Of a stretch of DNA of 64,000 nucleotides, positions 11,480-24,224 are shown in pieces. The notes below the pieces were generated by a model. That model was not told where the DNA came from. It saw nothing but the letters and a program-made list of their open reading frames with translations, and ran no database searches. Position 1 is the stretch's first letter. Every line of letters begins with the position of its first letter. The translations under genes and the position numbers were made by a program. Source of the stretch: Alviniconcha marisindica (taxonomy: Eukaryota; Mollusca; Gastropoda; Provannidae); contig JABMCL010001087.1 of NCBI GenBank assembly GCA_018857735.1, positions 1,211,001 through 1,275,000 of the forward strand, given 5' to 3'.

Positions 11480-11725
11480 AAAAAAAGTCATCACACACAG
11501 TCCACGTTTACCATCAACCTTATCAAATCATTCCAACAAACATATGTACAGGACATGTATGCACAACATGGCACAATCGCTCAGTCTCTGTTGTCATATT
11601 TGGCACAGTCACAGTGTACAGAGCTAAAGGCAGCAGCAGCCTTGTGGTCTACTCAAAGCAATACATTATACAGAATTTCAGTTTAACACTGACTGATGTG
11701 GTGATAATACAACACAACACGCACG
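11480..11725 (-). mobile_element. Inverted partial copy (C) of the palindrome repeat family
   Basis: Read on the - strand, this matches 32360-32600, sharing for example gagtagaccacaaggctact and the surrounding bases. Copy A lacks exactly that piece. It therefore lies inverted relative to copy A, about 220 bases away. Confidence 0.65.
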
Positions 11726-12937
11726 CAGGCGCGCGCGCGCACACACACACACACACCCTTTTACAGCTGGATAACAGTATAATACCACTTTCAAAAAATC
11801 GACTGAACACACGATACACCGCTAATCAAACGCAGCCTGTTGTGCAAAACACATGTGGTGAATGGGGAGGGGCTTGATAATGTAGATACCCGTATTATTG
11901 AGGAACTGACTATACACCGTGGTTCTCTCAAACAACGTTAATATTTGTGCCTTTTCGTGACATTAAAATTAATGGGTCAGAGTGGAGATTTCTTACAGCA
12001 AAGAGTTGTGTACAGCAAAACTTTCAACTCATTATTAATGAGTGACACATATAGCACACACACACACATACATAAACTGTTATCAAAGTTAAATCGGGGA
12101 GTGGCGAGAGTTCAGAGGTAGGGAGTAGGGATAGCTCAGCGGTATGTGTTGTGAGATCAGAACAACAAAACTCCACCACTCTCTACATTACAGTTAACTA
12201 AGTAAACAGTGACAATTTGCTGTCTCTTTTACAACACTTCAATATAACTCATCTGCTATCTGTGATTGCTGGTCAAGTTTTGTTTTGTACCTATAAATCT
12301 ATATAAAAAAAAAAATTTTTGACTAACTCCACACCAAGAATCATAGAAAGTGATCTGAAAATAAAAGAAGGTCAACATATCCTCTCCCCCCCCCCCCCCC
12401 CCCCCACCCACCCACCCACCCACACCCGCTTCACATATTATTACCAGCTTTGCTTGACAAGACAACTCAGTAAATGGCACATATTAAAAAAACAGCACCT
12501 GAAATAATATTCAACAGCAACAAAATATGCATTAATCAACAAATACATAATAATGGATGCATCTATGACTATGCGTAAGTAAGACTCAAACAATAACAAC
12601 ACTTGAACTGCATGAAAGCAGAGTTCATGATAGGAGTTCCGGACAAAAGTACTCCAAGCTGAACTATTAAAAAAAATGCCCTGGGTGGAGGATACCGAGA
12701 TTATCAACTTCATGGGTAGCATTGGGTGGAGGGGAGTGCAGAACTTGGGGAAATTATTATCTCTTAAATCTTAGAATTCTAACATACTGGAGTCTGGTTA
12801 TGCGTTAGGCCACAATCTTGTCAGAACTTCATTTCACTTTAATTGTTTCATTAAATCATATCTTTTTTTCTCTCTTTTCTATAGGGCTTCAGATTCCAAA
12901 ACAAAACAAGGACTCACAATATACATTATCAAATCAT

Positions 12938-13222
12938 ACTTTGTTGTCTGACTTATTCAGACTAAAGCTAAAACACCCTAATTCATAGACATGCACAGTA
13001 CAGTACTTTGTTGTCTGACTTATTTAGACTAACACTAAAACACCCTAATTCATAGACATACACAGTACAGTACTTTGTTGTCTGACTTATTTAGAATAAA
13101 GCTAAAACACTCTAATTCATAGACATACACAGTACAGTACTTTGTTGTCCGACTTATTTAGAATAAAGTAAAACACTCTAATTCATAGACATACACAGTA
13201 CAGTACTTTGTTGTCTGACTTA
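12938..13222. repeat. Tandem repeat, about 63 bp, 4-5 units
   Basis: Units begin with tactttgttgtctgacttat and continue through cactctaattcatagacata. Differences between units are single bases or short deletions. Confidence 0.9.
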
Positions 13223-13239
13223 TTATTTTTTCATACACA

Positions 13240-13545
13240 TACACAGTACAGTCATTTTTATCACACACAAAAACTACATGTATGATCTATAGTCATAAAT
13301 ATACCCAATCATTTGTAAAAAAAATCAACACTATCCAGCCATAGACATACCCAATCATTTGCTTCACATATCCAGTCATTTTCATCATACAAAACAAACA
13401 AAATCCAGTCACAGACATACCCAGTCATCTGCATCATAAAAAAACTATCCAACTACAGACATACCCAGTCATTTTCATCACAAAAAAATTATCTAGCCAT
13501 AGACATACCCAGAAATTTGTATCACAAAAACAAAACTATCTAGCT
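13240..13545. repeat. Degenerate tandem repeat, about 50-60 bp
   Basis: Units share agacatacccagtcattt, followed by catcacaaaaa and a variable A-rich part. The array adjoins the 63-bp array and shares the word catagacatac with it. Confidence 0.75.
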
Positions 13546-13556
13546 GGTTTCTTACA

Positions 13557-13770
13557 GAGAAGGTAGCATGTGCAACCAATTCCCCACACCTATACATGCT
13601 GTCATAAATACAAATGCAGTGCTACCCACTACTCCAACAGCTGCATTCCAACTTCAGGGATTTCAATAATGGAGTTTCTCAAGTCATTAAGATTACATCC
13701 AAAAGTAATCCCGGCATGGACCTCTTAACACAACAGACATTTTGCTTCAAACCACAATGTTCTGGCTAGA
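13557..13770. repeat. Dispersed repeat shared with 49505-49765
   Basis: The order ttccccacacct, gtgcaaccaattcc, cagtgct, ccactccaacagct, gatttca and aagattaca is matched in order at 49505-49765 with scattered substitutions. It is a two-copy dispersed element of unknown class. Confidence 0.6.
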
Positions 13771-14192
13771 CACCATAAGATGCCAATAAGGGCAATGTTC
13801 TGATTTGGGTCAAGATCATTCAATACAGACCACACCTTTTATTCACTGGCTCAGTGTTGAACCACACTCCAGCTGGAAAAAAACACCTGTCCACACTGCT
13901 GAATACACTGAATCTCATGCAACTGCAGCCACTGAAAATGGAGTTTGGGCAGACTCATGTGACAGAAGTGTACATCACATCATGAGCCAACCTCATCTCT
14001 TTCCCGTTGGCAAAGCACAGACTAAAATGGCTGTGTTCTAAGGAGCTCAAGTACTTCTTTTGTTTTAACATTGATAGAAAAAATAAAATAATGAAAGCCT
14101 GCAGATGGAAATACTCGCGTATCTGCTACATGTTTAGGCCAATTTGCATCTTTGCTTGAGGTCCTCCTTTTCAGGTACAGGCATCATTAATG

Positions 14193-14410
14193 TCATTTTC
14201 CTCTGGATTGGGCCACAAGTCTGTCAATGAAAGTCTCAAGTCTGAGCGCTGATGCCAGGTCCCCTGAAACCCGCAGCAGCCCACTCATGTACGCCTGGAA
14301 AGGTTTGAGTTTCCCAAGCAGCATCCGCTGCAGGTCTTCAACTTTCATCGTCAGCGTGGCATCCACGTCCCCCTCTCCAAGCCATGCCCCTTCACCAATG
14401 CTACCATCCC
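14193..14410 (-). CDS. STOML1: STOML1 exon 9 (end of SCP2, stop)
   Basis: It encodes GDVDATLTMKVEDLQRMLLG and PFQAYMSGLLRVSGDLASA, the conserved second half of SCP2, and ends RGK before TGA at 14193-14195. Confidence 0.9.
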
Positions 14411-15488
14411 CTGCACATGAAGTGAGACAGTGCTGAGTGGTTCATGCTAGTCTACACACATCTACTTCCTTGAGGCAGGAGATGATTGTAGTGTAATTTC
14501 AAAAGCACAATCAACACTGTCAGGAATACAAACTCAATCAGGTCACATTCTTCTTCTGTTTAACAGATTTGATCTGATTTGATTTCCACAGGGAGTAGCC
14601 ATGATAGTCATTCTGATGTCCCTCTATTATGCAATATCTGGGGGGGGGGGGGGGGGGGGGGGGTTCATAGTGGACAATGAAAAGCTCTGTGGTTGGTAAT
14701 GGGGCAAATCATTATTGTTGGACGCTCTGGGGGTAATGGTTATGGGCTGGAAATGGCAAATATCACAGGCTACAGGACAGTAGTTCTGTTTGTGGGAATT
14801 CCTGGTGCACAATTAATTGAGGGTTTGTAGGAGTTGGCTGGTGGTTAGAGCGGCAACGCTTGTCTGCAAAAATGTTCTTTATACCTTGATTCAATGGGAG
14901 GGAAGGAAGGGGGAAGACATATGGCAAATATCCAAGAACTGACATGCTTAAAATCATAACTAAAATTACTCACCATTCTTCAGATCCAGGTAATACATCC
15001 TGCCCCCATCTCCAAGCAGCTCAAACTGGTAAATGGCATTCACTTTGCGCACCAGTGACTCATTGATAACACCCTTTGCAGCCTGCAAAATTGTATGCAA
15101 TGGCACAGCAGCTGAAGTTTCAATGGTAGAAGGGGCCGCAAAGGCATCCCCTACACCACCAGCAGCTGCAGCAGCCAGTGAAGCATGGGATGGTGGTACT
15201 GAGGCTGCAGCTGTGTTGTCATAACAGACGGAGGCAGGTTTGACCAAGTTTGGCACCTTTGGATTCTGACTCTCTGATGCACACGAAAAGCCTGGAGAAA
15301 TAATTATAGTTTAAGTGGGGAAGTGAGTGAGTGAGTCTGGATTAAACATCCAGTTAAAATATTCTGTACAAATCTGAACATTGCATATAGCAACCCTCTC
15401 CCCCTCCCCCCCTCTCACACATGCACAAACATCATTATCACCACCACCACCACCACCACCACCACCACCACAACAACACAACAACAAC

Positions 15489-15543
<55 letters not shown>

Positions 15544-18500
15544 GCTAAACCCATCATATATGTTGATCAAGAATATGCCTCTAAAATTTCAACATGCCAA
15601 CTTGAAAACACCAAATTGCAAAAGAAAGCACACACGCACACCTCTGTACAAACACCTACTCTGTCGCCAAAAATAAAATGTGTTAGCCCAGATGTGGACA
15701 AGTAGGCTTGTTCAAAAGAGACCTTTTCACTGGATCACAGAAACTCTCAAAGTGGCAGATGCCTAGACAAAAACATTCCTGAGGGCAGTTTAATGTGACA
15801 AACCAGAGTGGACCATGAAGCAGAATGCACAGTAACAGCCATTTTAACATGACATACAAGACAGAAAACAGCACACATGGTAACAGGTATTTAATGTAAC
15901 ACACAAGACCCACACACACAAAAAGCAGCACACATGATAACAAGCATTTTAAATTTTAACAGGACAAACAGGACAGAAATACAGCACACATGGTAACACA
16001 GGCATCTTAACAGGCAAGACCAGAGGGGAAACAGTGCCCATGGCAAGAGACAAATAAGTTCATTATGCCAGCATGGAAGTGAAGGGGATAAAGTCAAACA
16101 AAGTACAACTAAACTTCTGGAGGGTTTCTCTCCATCATCTACAGAGAGTTATGTGGAATCAAAGCTCACCCTGTGCTGCCAAAAACGCAGAGGTGAGGTG
16201 TTGGAAGGCTTCAGGGACAGCTCCACTGCTAAGACTGTCAGCCACAGCACCCAAATTACCCAAATTGGCCAGTCCTGGGGGCATGACAACTGACGGCTTT
16301 GGCTGGTTGGCTGGAGGCTTCTGTATCACTTTGATCTGGGAACTACATCCAGAGAATGCAGGAAAAACATCATTCTTCACTTTCTATTCTCTTTCTTGAC
16401 ATTGAAAACTGACAATTCCTCAGGAACATTCAAGAGATGAGATCACCAAGGCACCTGACTGAAAGTGAGGCTCAGAAGCGTGCAGGCTATGGTTATGTAT
16501 GTTGGCTATTCTTTGATCTTGTGACCCACCATGAGCCACCTCATCAATGTTCCATGCTCCCAAATTCAAACTGCAGTACCCAAAAAGTGGGTATTACTAT
16601 TAGCATTGCAACTGACAAAACATTTAACATTAATGAAGTGGTAAGCAAAATGTGTACCCTGTCACCCAACAGATGCAGTTCAGATACAAGGTTGCTCAAC
16701 AATCCCAATCCCACACTGGGATGCTGAGGTGACGGCATGTATACTTTTACTTTTTAAGCGACTTTTGTGACTGGTAGGTAATTATTTGATCTCTCTTTTC
16801 ACAAAAATCCCCAAAACGGATCCACAAATGAATGCTTTTATTTAGGGATTTCTTACAGTACACTAGTTCTTCACATAATTATGTTGCAGTTCAAAACACT
16901 GAATTGTTTCCTAAGATAACAACTGATGGAGCAATGAGCAAATACTGCAAGGAAAAGGCCATAGAATCCCTGAAGAAAGATGACCCCACCTGGAGACCAC
17001 CCCTCTGTTATGAGCGTTAAGACCATTTTTTTTCAGAACCTTTCCTTTAAAATAATCCCATGTAGAAGATGCCCTGACCCTCCATCTTTTGCTACAACTT
17101 TTGTGTAATCAGGGATTCCACTGTGATGAAAGAATAAGTATTTTTCTAAGTACTGAAAATAAATATCAGTTTTACAGTAATGGGTGGCAGACCCTTAAAT
17201 CTCAAATTCAGCACTCCCGCATGAAACTTCCAGTCCACTTTTTTGGTGCTTCTGTTTCAGGTTGTTGGTTTATTTGTTTGCTCATTTGTTTGTTTTGTTT
17301 TTGTTGCTGTTTTAAACATTGCAACATAAGCATGACTCATTTTATGAAAATTGCATCTCATACAATAGGTAAGTGATCTTTGCATATAAATACCATCCCA
17401 TAAAAAATATACTATGTAATATACTTATTAATGAGCCTAAAAATATATTCTTACTTACATGTCTAGCCTGTCGATTACAAGGCCCCATGGTTTTGCTGCC
17501 TCGTTGCAAGTATTCTGTTTGTGTAAACATACAACTTTTTGTGAAGCAAGCTATTTCATCCATATTAAAAAAACAAAAGAGCAAGTGCTCAACAAAAATA
17601 AAAGTCATGGCAGACAATTATGAAAACAACAACACTAGCTCAGCATAGGTTACTCAATAATGGAAAGACACACATGTATACAAAAATACAAAAAACAAAC
17701 AGGAATAATCTGCATTTATACATATTTTTTATAATCAGCAGCATGTAGCAGGCTACACCACATTACAAGCAAGAAAAAATGTGATCAACGTCAAAATGCT
17801 CACTCCTTTTGATGTCCATGAGTTTTGATCAAACAATAACACAGTAAGTAATATCTGGTTTCTTTTTCACTTTTCCACATACTTTGTCTCCTAATTGTAT
17901 GCACTGCCATTGATACTGAACTCCCACTGAACTTAATCAAACAAGGCCAGTTTTATCCTTTTAATACCACCGGGAGCTTAAAATCTCATCAACATATCAA
18001 AACTGGCATGAATACTTAAAGTGCAACAATGTTTGCTACATTACAAGTTTGAAATATCTTATTTATTTTAATAGCACAAAAAACAAGGCCAATACCAAGA
18101 GTGTTTCTTTTTTCAGAAACAATTCAGTGAATAAATGCTGCAGTCAATAAAAGAGATTTAAATGTATCTGACCTCATCAATTTTGTATGACAAAACATAC
18201 AATCATACAAAATTTGAACTTGAATGACATTTGATTTACCAAGAAAGATTTTTGATTTCTTTTATATTTTACTTTTCTCATATATATGAGTCATCACACT
18301 GTGACCATACACTTACCATCATTTATATACTACAACTGTACAAGGCACTTCTTATTAAGAAGCACACACTAAAATCCACCTCAAAAAAGAATAATTCCAC
18401 AGAAAAGGTGTTCCCAAGAATAACTTTTACAAGGAAACAAGGTTCTAAGCTGACAGTGCAGGAACAAGCAGACAATAAATTATGTCAGTCAACCCAATAC

Positions 18501-18592
18501 TCATATGCTGTGGGACTTGATTAATGAGATGAAGTTCAAATTGAAGCTACCACAGGTTTCTCTCTTATAATCTTCCATATTTAAGGACATAC

Positions 18593-18676
<84 letters not shown>

Positions 18677-20733
18677 GTGCTCACAGCATGTCTATACCTA
18701 TAAAGCCAGTGCTGAAGACAAAAAGCACCACCCATTCCATGAGGTCAGGAAAGACACAGAATGATGCAGACTGTGATGAGGCAAGTCTTGGAAGGGTCAA
18801 GCGGAAGAATCAATACTGCAAGCATGCCAGCTGACAAGAGCTCAAGCAAACCAAGAAGTGGGACAGATACCTAAACTGATTATGGCACCTCAAAGAGACA
18901 CTGCTGAAATGTTGGGAAGGCACTGTCAAAAATGGCTAGAAAGCAAAACAGGTTCAGGTTCAAGCTTCTCATTCAAAAAAACAGCCAACTGAAGAATCTC
19001 AGTGTGTATACTGATGGTTCAGTCACCAAAGACCAGTCAGGGTGGGGTTTCGCTGTCAAGCAAGGTTTCACTGTCAAGCAAGGTGCAACCACCATCCACA
19101 AAGACAGTGCAACCTATAAGCTTTCAACTTCCAGCTTGCTGATGGGAGGTGGATGCAGTTATGCATGCTCTCCACTGGATTGCCTCAAGATTCGAAGAAG
19201 TAACAATCTGACCACACATGCCATCATCCTCAAAGAATCAATGAGCTTGCAACAACACCAAAAAGTGGAATGGGAAGCCCAGATTAGCATGTGTCAATAT
19301 TCAACATTCACCTTCAAAGTATCATCATTTTATCATGTGAATGCACTGTTCTGGACATGCCAGAGCTAAGATAAATGACCCAGAAGATAGACTGGCAGGC
19401 AAGGCAACCATTACAAGTGGCTTGCATCTTAGGTCTAAGCCACATGAAGCTTTAGTTGATGCAATTTGTCATGTGATTGAAATTGCAGCATATGGCATGT
19501 GCCCAGAATTTTCATCTTCGTGCCAACTGTATGTCAAAAGCATGTCACAGAATTTTACAGTATGTCCTATTTTTCAGCGAAAGAACAACAAGTGGAAAGC
19601 AACCAGCACAAACTGGTGAAAAGGTTGACTGAAAGAAGGCAAAACAAAACAGCAGACTCCCAGCTTTGATTTCAATGAGTCTTTTGATCCTTTGTTCGAC
19701 TTTGTTGCATAAATTCCAAATTCACTGAGATGGTAGCAAAGAGAAAGAGTTCATCTTCACTCTCAGAGTATCAATCCATCACCACACAACATTTGATCTA
19801 TCTGGAGTGAAGGTTTTTTTAATTGACCTGGCAATGTACACCTGGTCTGTCGAGAGCCAAATGAGCGGCAAGCACAAAGTGGCTTCTTCAAGCAGAGTAC
19901 AATCCAAAAATCAATGCATGGCTGACCACAGGTTCTTACAAGAAGGGACTGCAAAGCCTCAAATGGCACAGACTTTAGAAGATCTGAAGAGTTGAGGGGA
20001 TTAAGACACTACCTGCCATGTAAAAAGCCAAGGACATCACACCATTGATCGCATGAAGGAGACAGGCATGGAAAGAGGAAGTAATCGACAATCTTCTTTG
20101 ATGGAACATGAAAGGCCTATCATTGACCAGATGAACATTGCAAGTGTTTCAATGCCAATGTTAAGGAAACATCTGAGAGACAGAGTGGAGTGCATTTGTA
20201 CTTTTCTGAGCACATAGATACCACCTTGAAATGAACTGAACTACAGGATCATTCCAAATCCCACAGCATCCTTGCAGAGACTCAGTCAGTGTTTTTTGTT
20301 TTTTGACTTTATAAGTATTTTACAGTCAAGACTTTATAAGTCAAAAATGGTTTGGAATTAACAAGATCCACATGAATCAAAGTTATCAGAAGCACATAAG
20401 AGAGAGAGGCACACAAAAAACAAAAAAAAGCATACCTGCACTTCTTCTGCAATGCTGTTGCAATGGCCCTCAATACTAGAAAGAGGTAACTTCACCAGGA
20501 TGTTCAGCAAGCTTGTTTGAAGCAGTATGCGGGTTGATTTGTCTAAGTTCTGAACATTGGTAATGGACCGTTCAGGATCAGCAATACGGTAGTAAACATC
20601 TGCTCCAACTTCTATGATAGCTCCATCACCTGTTATTACCTAGTAAGGAAAAAAAAAATGGAGTAAGTTAAAGCCCTAATACACCCATGCATGCACACCC
20701 ACTCACACATGCACACTGATGCATACACACACA

Positions 20734-20777
<44 letters not shown>

Positions 20778-23603
20778 CACAGCACACACATACACACACA
20801 CCGAGTTTAATTCACCTGTTGTGGGGGAACAGTAAAGGCTTTCATCCGTACATCAACCTTATGGCAGCGATCAACAAAGGGCATTACAAACACCAAACCT
20901 GTAAAAGGAACACAACAAAATAAAGCACACACAACTTTTGTGCCTTTTTTTATTTTTTTACTTTAAAAATTCACAGCTCAATGTTCAAACTATATTCATA
21001 GTAACACACAGAGATACCTATAGGTGCACAATTTCAGTATACAATTATTTGACACTTTAAACTATAGATGGTATCTGTAGTGGTAAGAGGTGCTATTTTC
21101 CATGTGATGTCAGCACTTTCTGCACAGGGAGAGGTCACCGGTCAAGACTCAAGGGTCAAGACCCCTGCTACGAGCTCACTTTCATTTGTGGTGAATTTGG
21201 GAAGTTTTATGAGTACTAAGTGGTAAGCGAATCTGCAAGAAATAATGTGCTTCTGTTTTATGTCAAATTTATTGTTTAGTATCATAGCACTACATCTTAG
21301 AAATAGAACTGCACTCAATGTGATTTCATTAGTGTTCAAAATGGTTTTAAACATATTCTTGAAGTTTTCAATAACCATGATTTTGACTGAGCTATGAAAC
21401 CAACATGGTGGGTATTGTTGTGGTCTATCCCTCATGGCTGGTTTCTAAACATACAAGAAGCATGTTTTTGTGCTGGGTATGGCTTCTTCCAGTCAAACCA
21501 GTTTCCACATTCAGACCTTAGGCTTGTTGACTTGTTGTGGTGTATCCAGGATTTTGCAGTGAATAAGTGTACAGTCTTCAAGTCAATCACTAAATTATGT
21601 GACACTAGATCACAGATCTAGATCTAACAAAACTCAGGCCACCTTGGATATTATACACCAGACCATTTGTTGCTGGGGGGTGGGGCTGGAGAATTGCAAG
21701 AAAAATAGTTGCTGGACCATCAAAAGGTTAATTCTTCCTGTGAAACCATGCAGCTTTCAGAATCAGACTTCAGGCTTGCTGTGTTAACTATGTCTGGGAT
21801 TTGGGGTTGTTGAACTGACACTGCTTGCTCACATGCTTGAAAAGGAAGAAGCCACAGTTCAGACAGAGTGTTTTATCTGACCACCTTTACTGTTTACAGT
21901 CTCTGTGTGTAAAAAATGTCTTTAGATTGTGTACATCAGAGAGACAACTGCTATGCATGCTCCATAACAGGATAAAAACTGTCTTTAGATTGCGTACATC
22001 AGAGGCAACTGCTATGCGTGCTCCATAACAGGATAAAAAATGTCTTTAGACTGTGTACATCAGAGAGACAATGGCTATGCATGCTCCATAACAGGATCTC
22101 TCCCATGGTCTAATGCATGGACTTCATGCAGGTCTGTGGTCCAACATTTATGACCTCAAGCTGTACTGCCAGTTCAGTCCATGCATGTATTATTATCAAT
22201 TTGGCAAAAGCTCAGAATTTATAGACTTTACCAAGTTACAATTACTAATAGCACTATGGATACCACATATATATATATATATATAGTTTAACCTCTCTAT
22301 TATTGATCTGCTTTGTCTGACTCAAAAAATGCATTTATAAACACAATGAGTACATATCATGAATCAGCAGAACATTTTATTTTTAGCATGAAAATAAAAT
22401 GGGTGAGATTCAGAAATAAAAGATTTCCTGAAAAGGATCTATTCCTTCTCTTCTTCATCTCTGTGCTGCCATACAAAATTTCAAGTCAACATCACAACTT
22501 AGGACAAACATACCTGGCCCCAATGTTTTGTGCAGTTGACCCCATCTGAACACCACAAGTCTCTCAAAGTTTGGCACACTCTGCAAAAGATTTAGACAGT
22601 GCTGAGGTAAAACACATTCACAGGTCTCAAAAATTAAGCAGTCAACAATTTTCATCAACAAGGAGCTACTTTTTTTTTTTAAGGATCTGCACAGTTAAAA
22701 CTTAAAGACAATGCAAATAAATATTTAAAAAATACCAAAAGAAACAACAAACACAAAACTATTATCAGGGGTCACAAATACACACAAACTGCATTTTTAA
22801 CACAAAATAAAGCCCCCTCACACACGTTTACTATATGATTTGTTTGACAATGCATTTTAATTAAAGGCTTTAAGCAGCCTCCATCCCTCTATCCATCCCT
22901 CACATGCACAGTACACACATACATGTATGTTCAATCTCTGTCTCTCTGATGTCTGGGTGTGAAGTCAGTTATTAGAACATAACCTTGACAGCTGCAAGGC
23001 CAGGGTGGCTGTGTAGTTCAACGCCTACATCAGTTTCTGGCCACATTTCTAGTTTCCAGTTGTTCATTTGCATGCAGGACCGACCACTTTTCACAGCTCA
23101 ACATCATATTGCAAACGGCAAAGCAGAAAACTACTTTTTGTCTTCTTTTTTTGTAGCATGATGATAGTTCAAAACCAGTTTTCTTGTAGTTCAAAACCAG
23201 TTCCTTCCATTAGCAAGCGCTGGCTGACCATAGGCTGCCTACTCAAGAAGGTAAACAAACCAGCCAGAACTCTGCATGGAAAATGTTGACTGCCATATAT
23301 AGGGTCCCAAGCTTGAGGATTCTGAAAGTACATGCTGTTATCCTTTCAGGCCTGCACAAAATTCTGCAGTAGGCATGAAAGGCAGAATGTCAACATTCAA
23401 TAAGTGCAGGATTGTTCTTAAAAAGTCACTGTCAGTTTGTTTAGCAATTAGTGTCATGGTTGGTTATATAATGCATTTTCTCAAGATACTGCATTTGTTG
23501 CATGCAAGTTCTAGAAAGTATTTGTGACCCCTGATTATGTATACATGTATTTGTAACACACATGCATAAGTGCAAAAATACTCATACAAAAAAATATTAA
23601 ACT

Positions 23604-23662
<59 letters not shown>

Positions 23663-24169
23663 GAATAGTGAACTAATACTATTACCTCTATTACTAATGT
23701 CTATATTATACACACACAGGTGTATTTAATTTATCCATTAAAAAAGAATGCATACATGTAGTATAATATATATATAAATTATAATACATAAGATCTAGGC
23801 CCCAGATTACATTACAATCTAATGATCAGAACCAAAGTGCCATAAAAGTCATACTGTTCAAATTTCTGTCATTCGTATCATTGTAACATATATGTAAAAT
23901 AATATTAATTATTATACATATTATATGTAACCATTATCATTATTGATTATAACACTCAAACTTCAAGCAAGTTTATACCTTGATTGCAAACCAAATGGAA
24001 ATTGGGAAGGTGATGACAAACAATGCATAGATTAGAGCATTCAGCACATAGTAACAGACTCTGTCCATTAGATTTCGGCTTGCTGAAAATGAAAATAAAA
24101 ACATGGATTATAAAAATATTATAAAATACAGAGATGCTTCATAATTATTATATCCTACTAGTACTACTT

Positions 24170-24224
<55 letters not shown>

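Larger units (their letters stand above)
11726..14192. other. 3' flank of the stomatin-like gene, with tandem repeats
   Basis: It contains a C run at 12387-12405, a tRNA-like head fragment (tagctcagcggt) near 12131 and two tandem arrays. A candidate - strand AATAAA at 13838-13843 lies about 350 bases after the stomatin-like stop codon. No other gene is seen. Confidence 0.55.
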
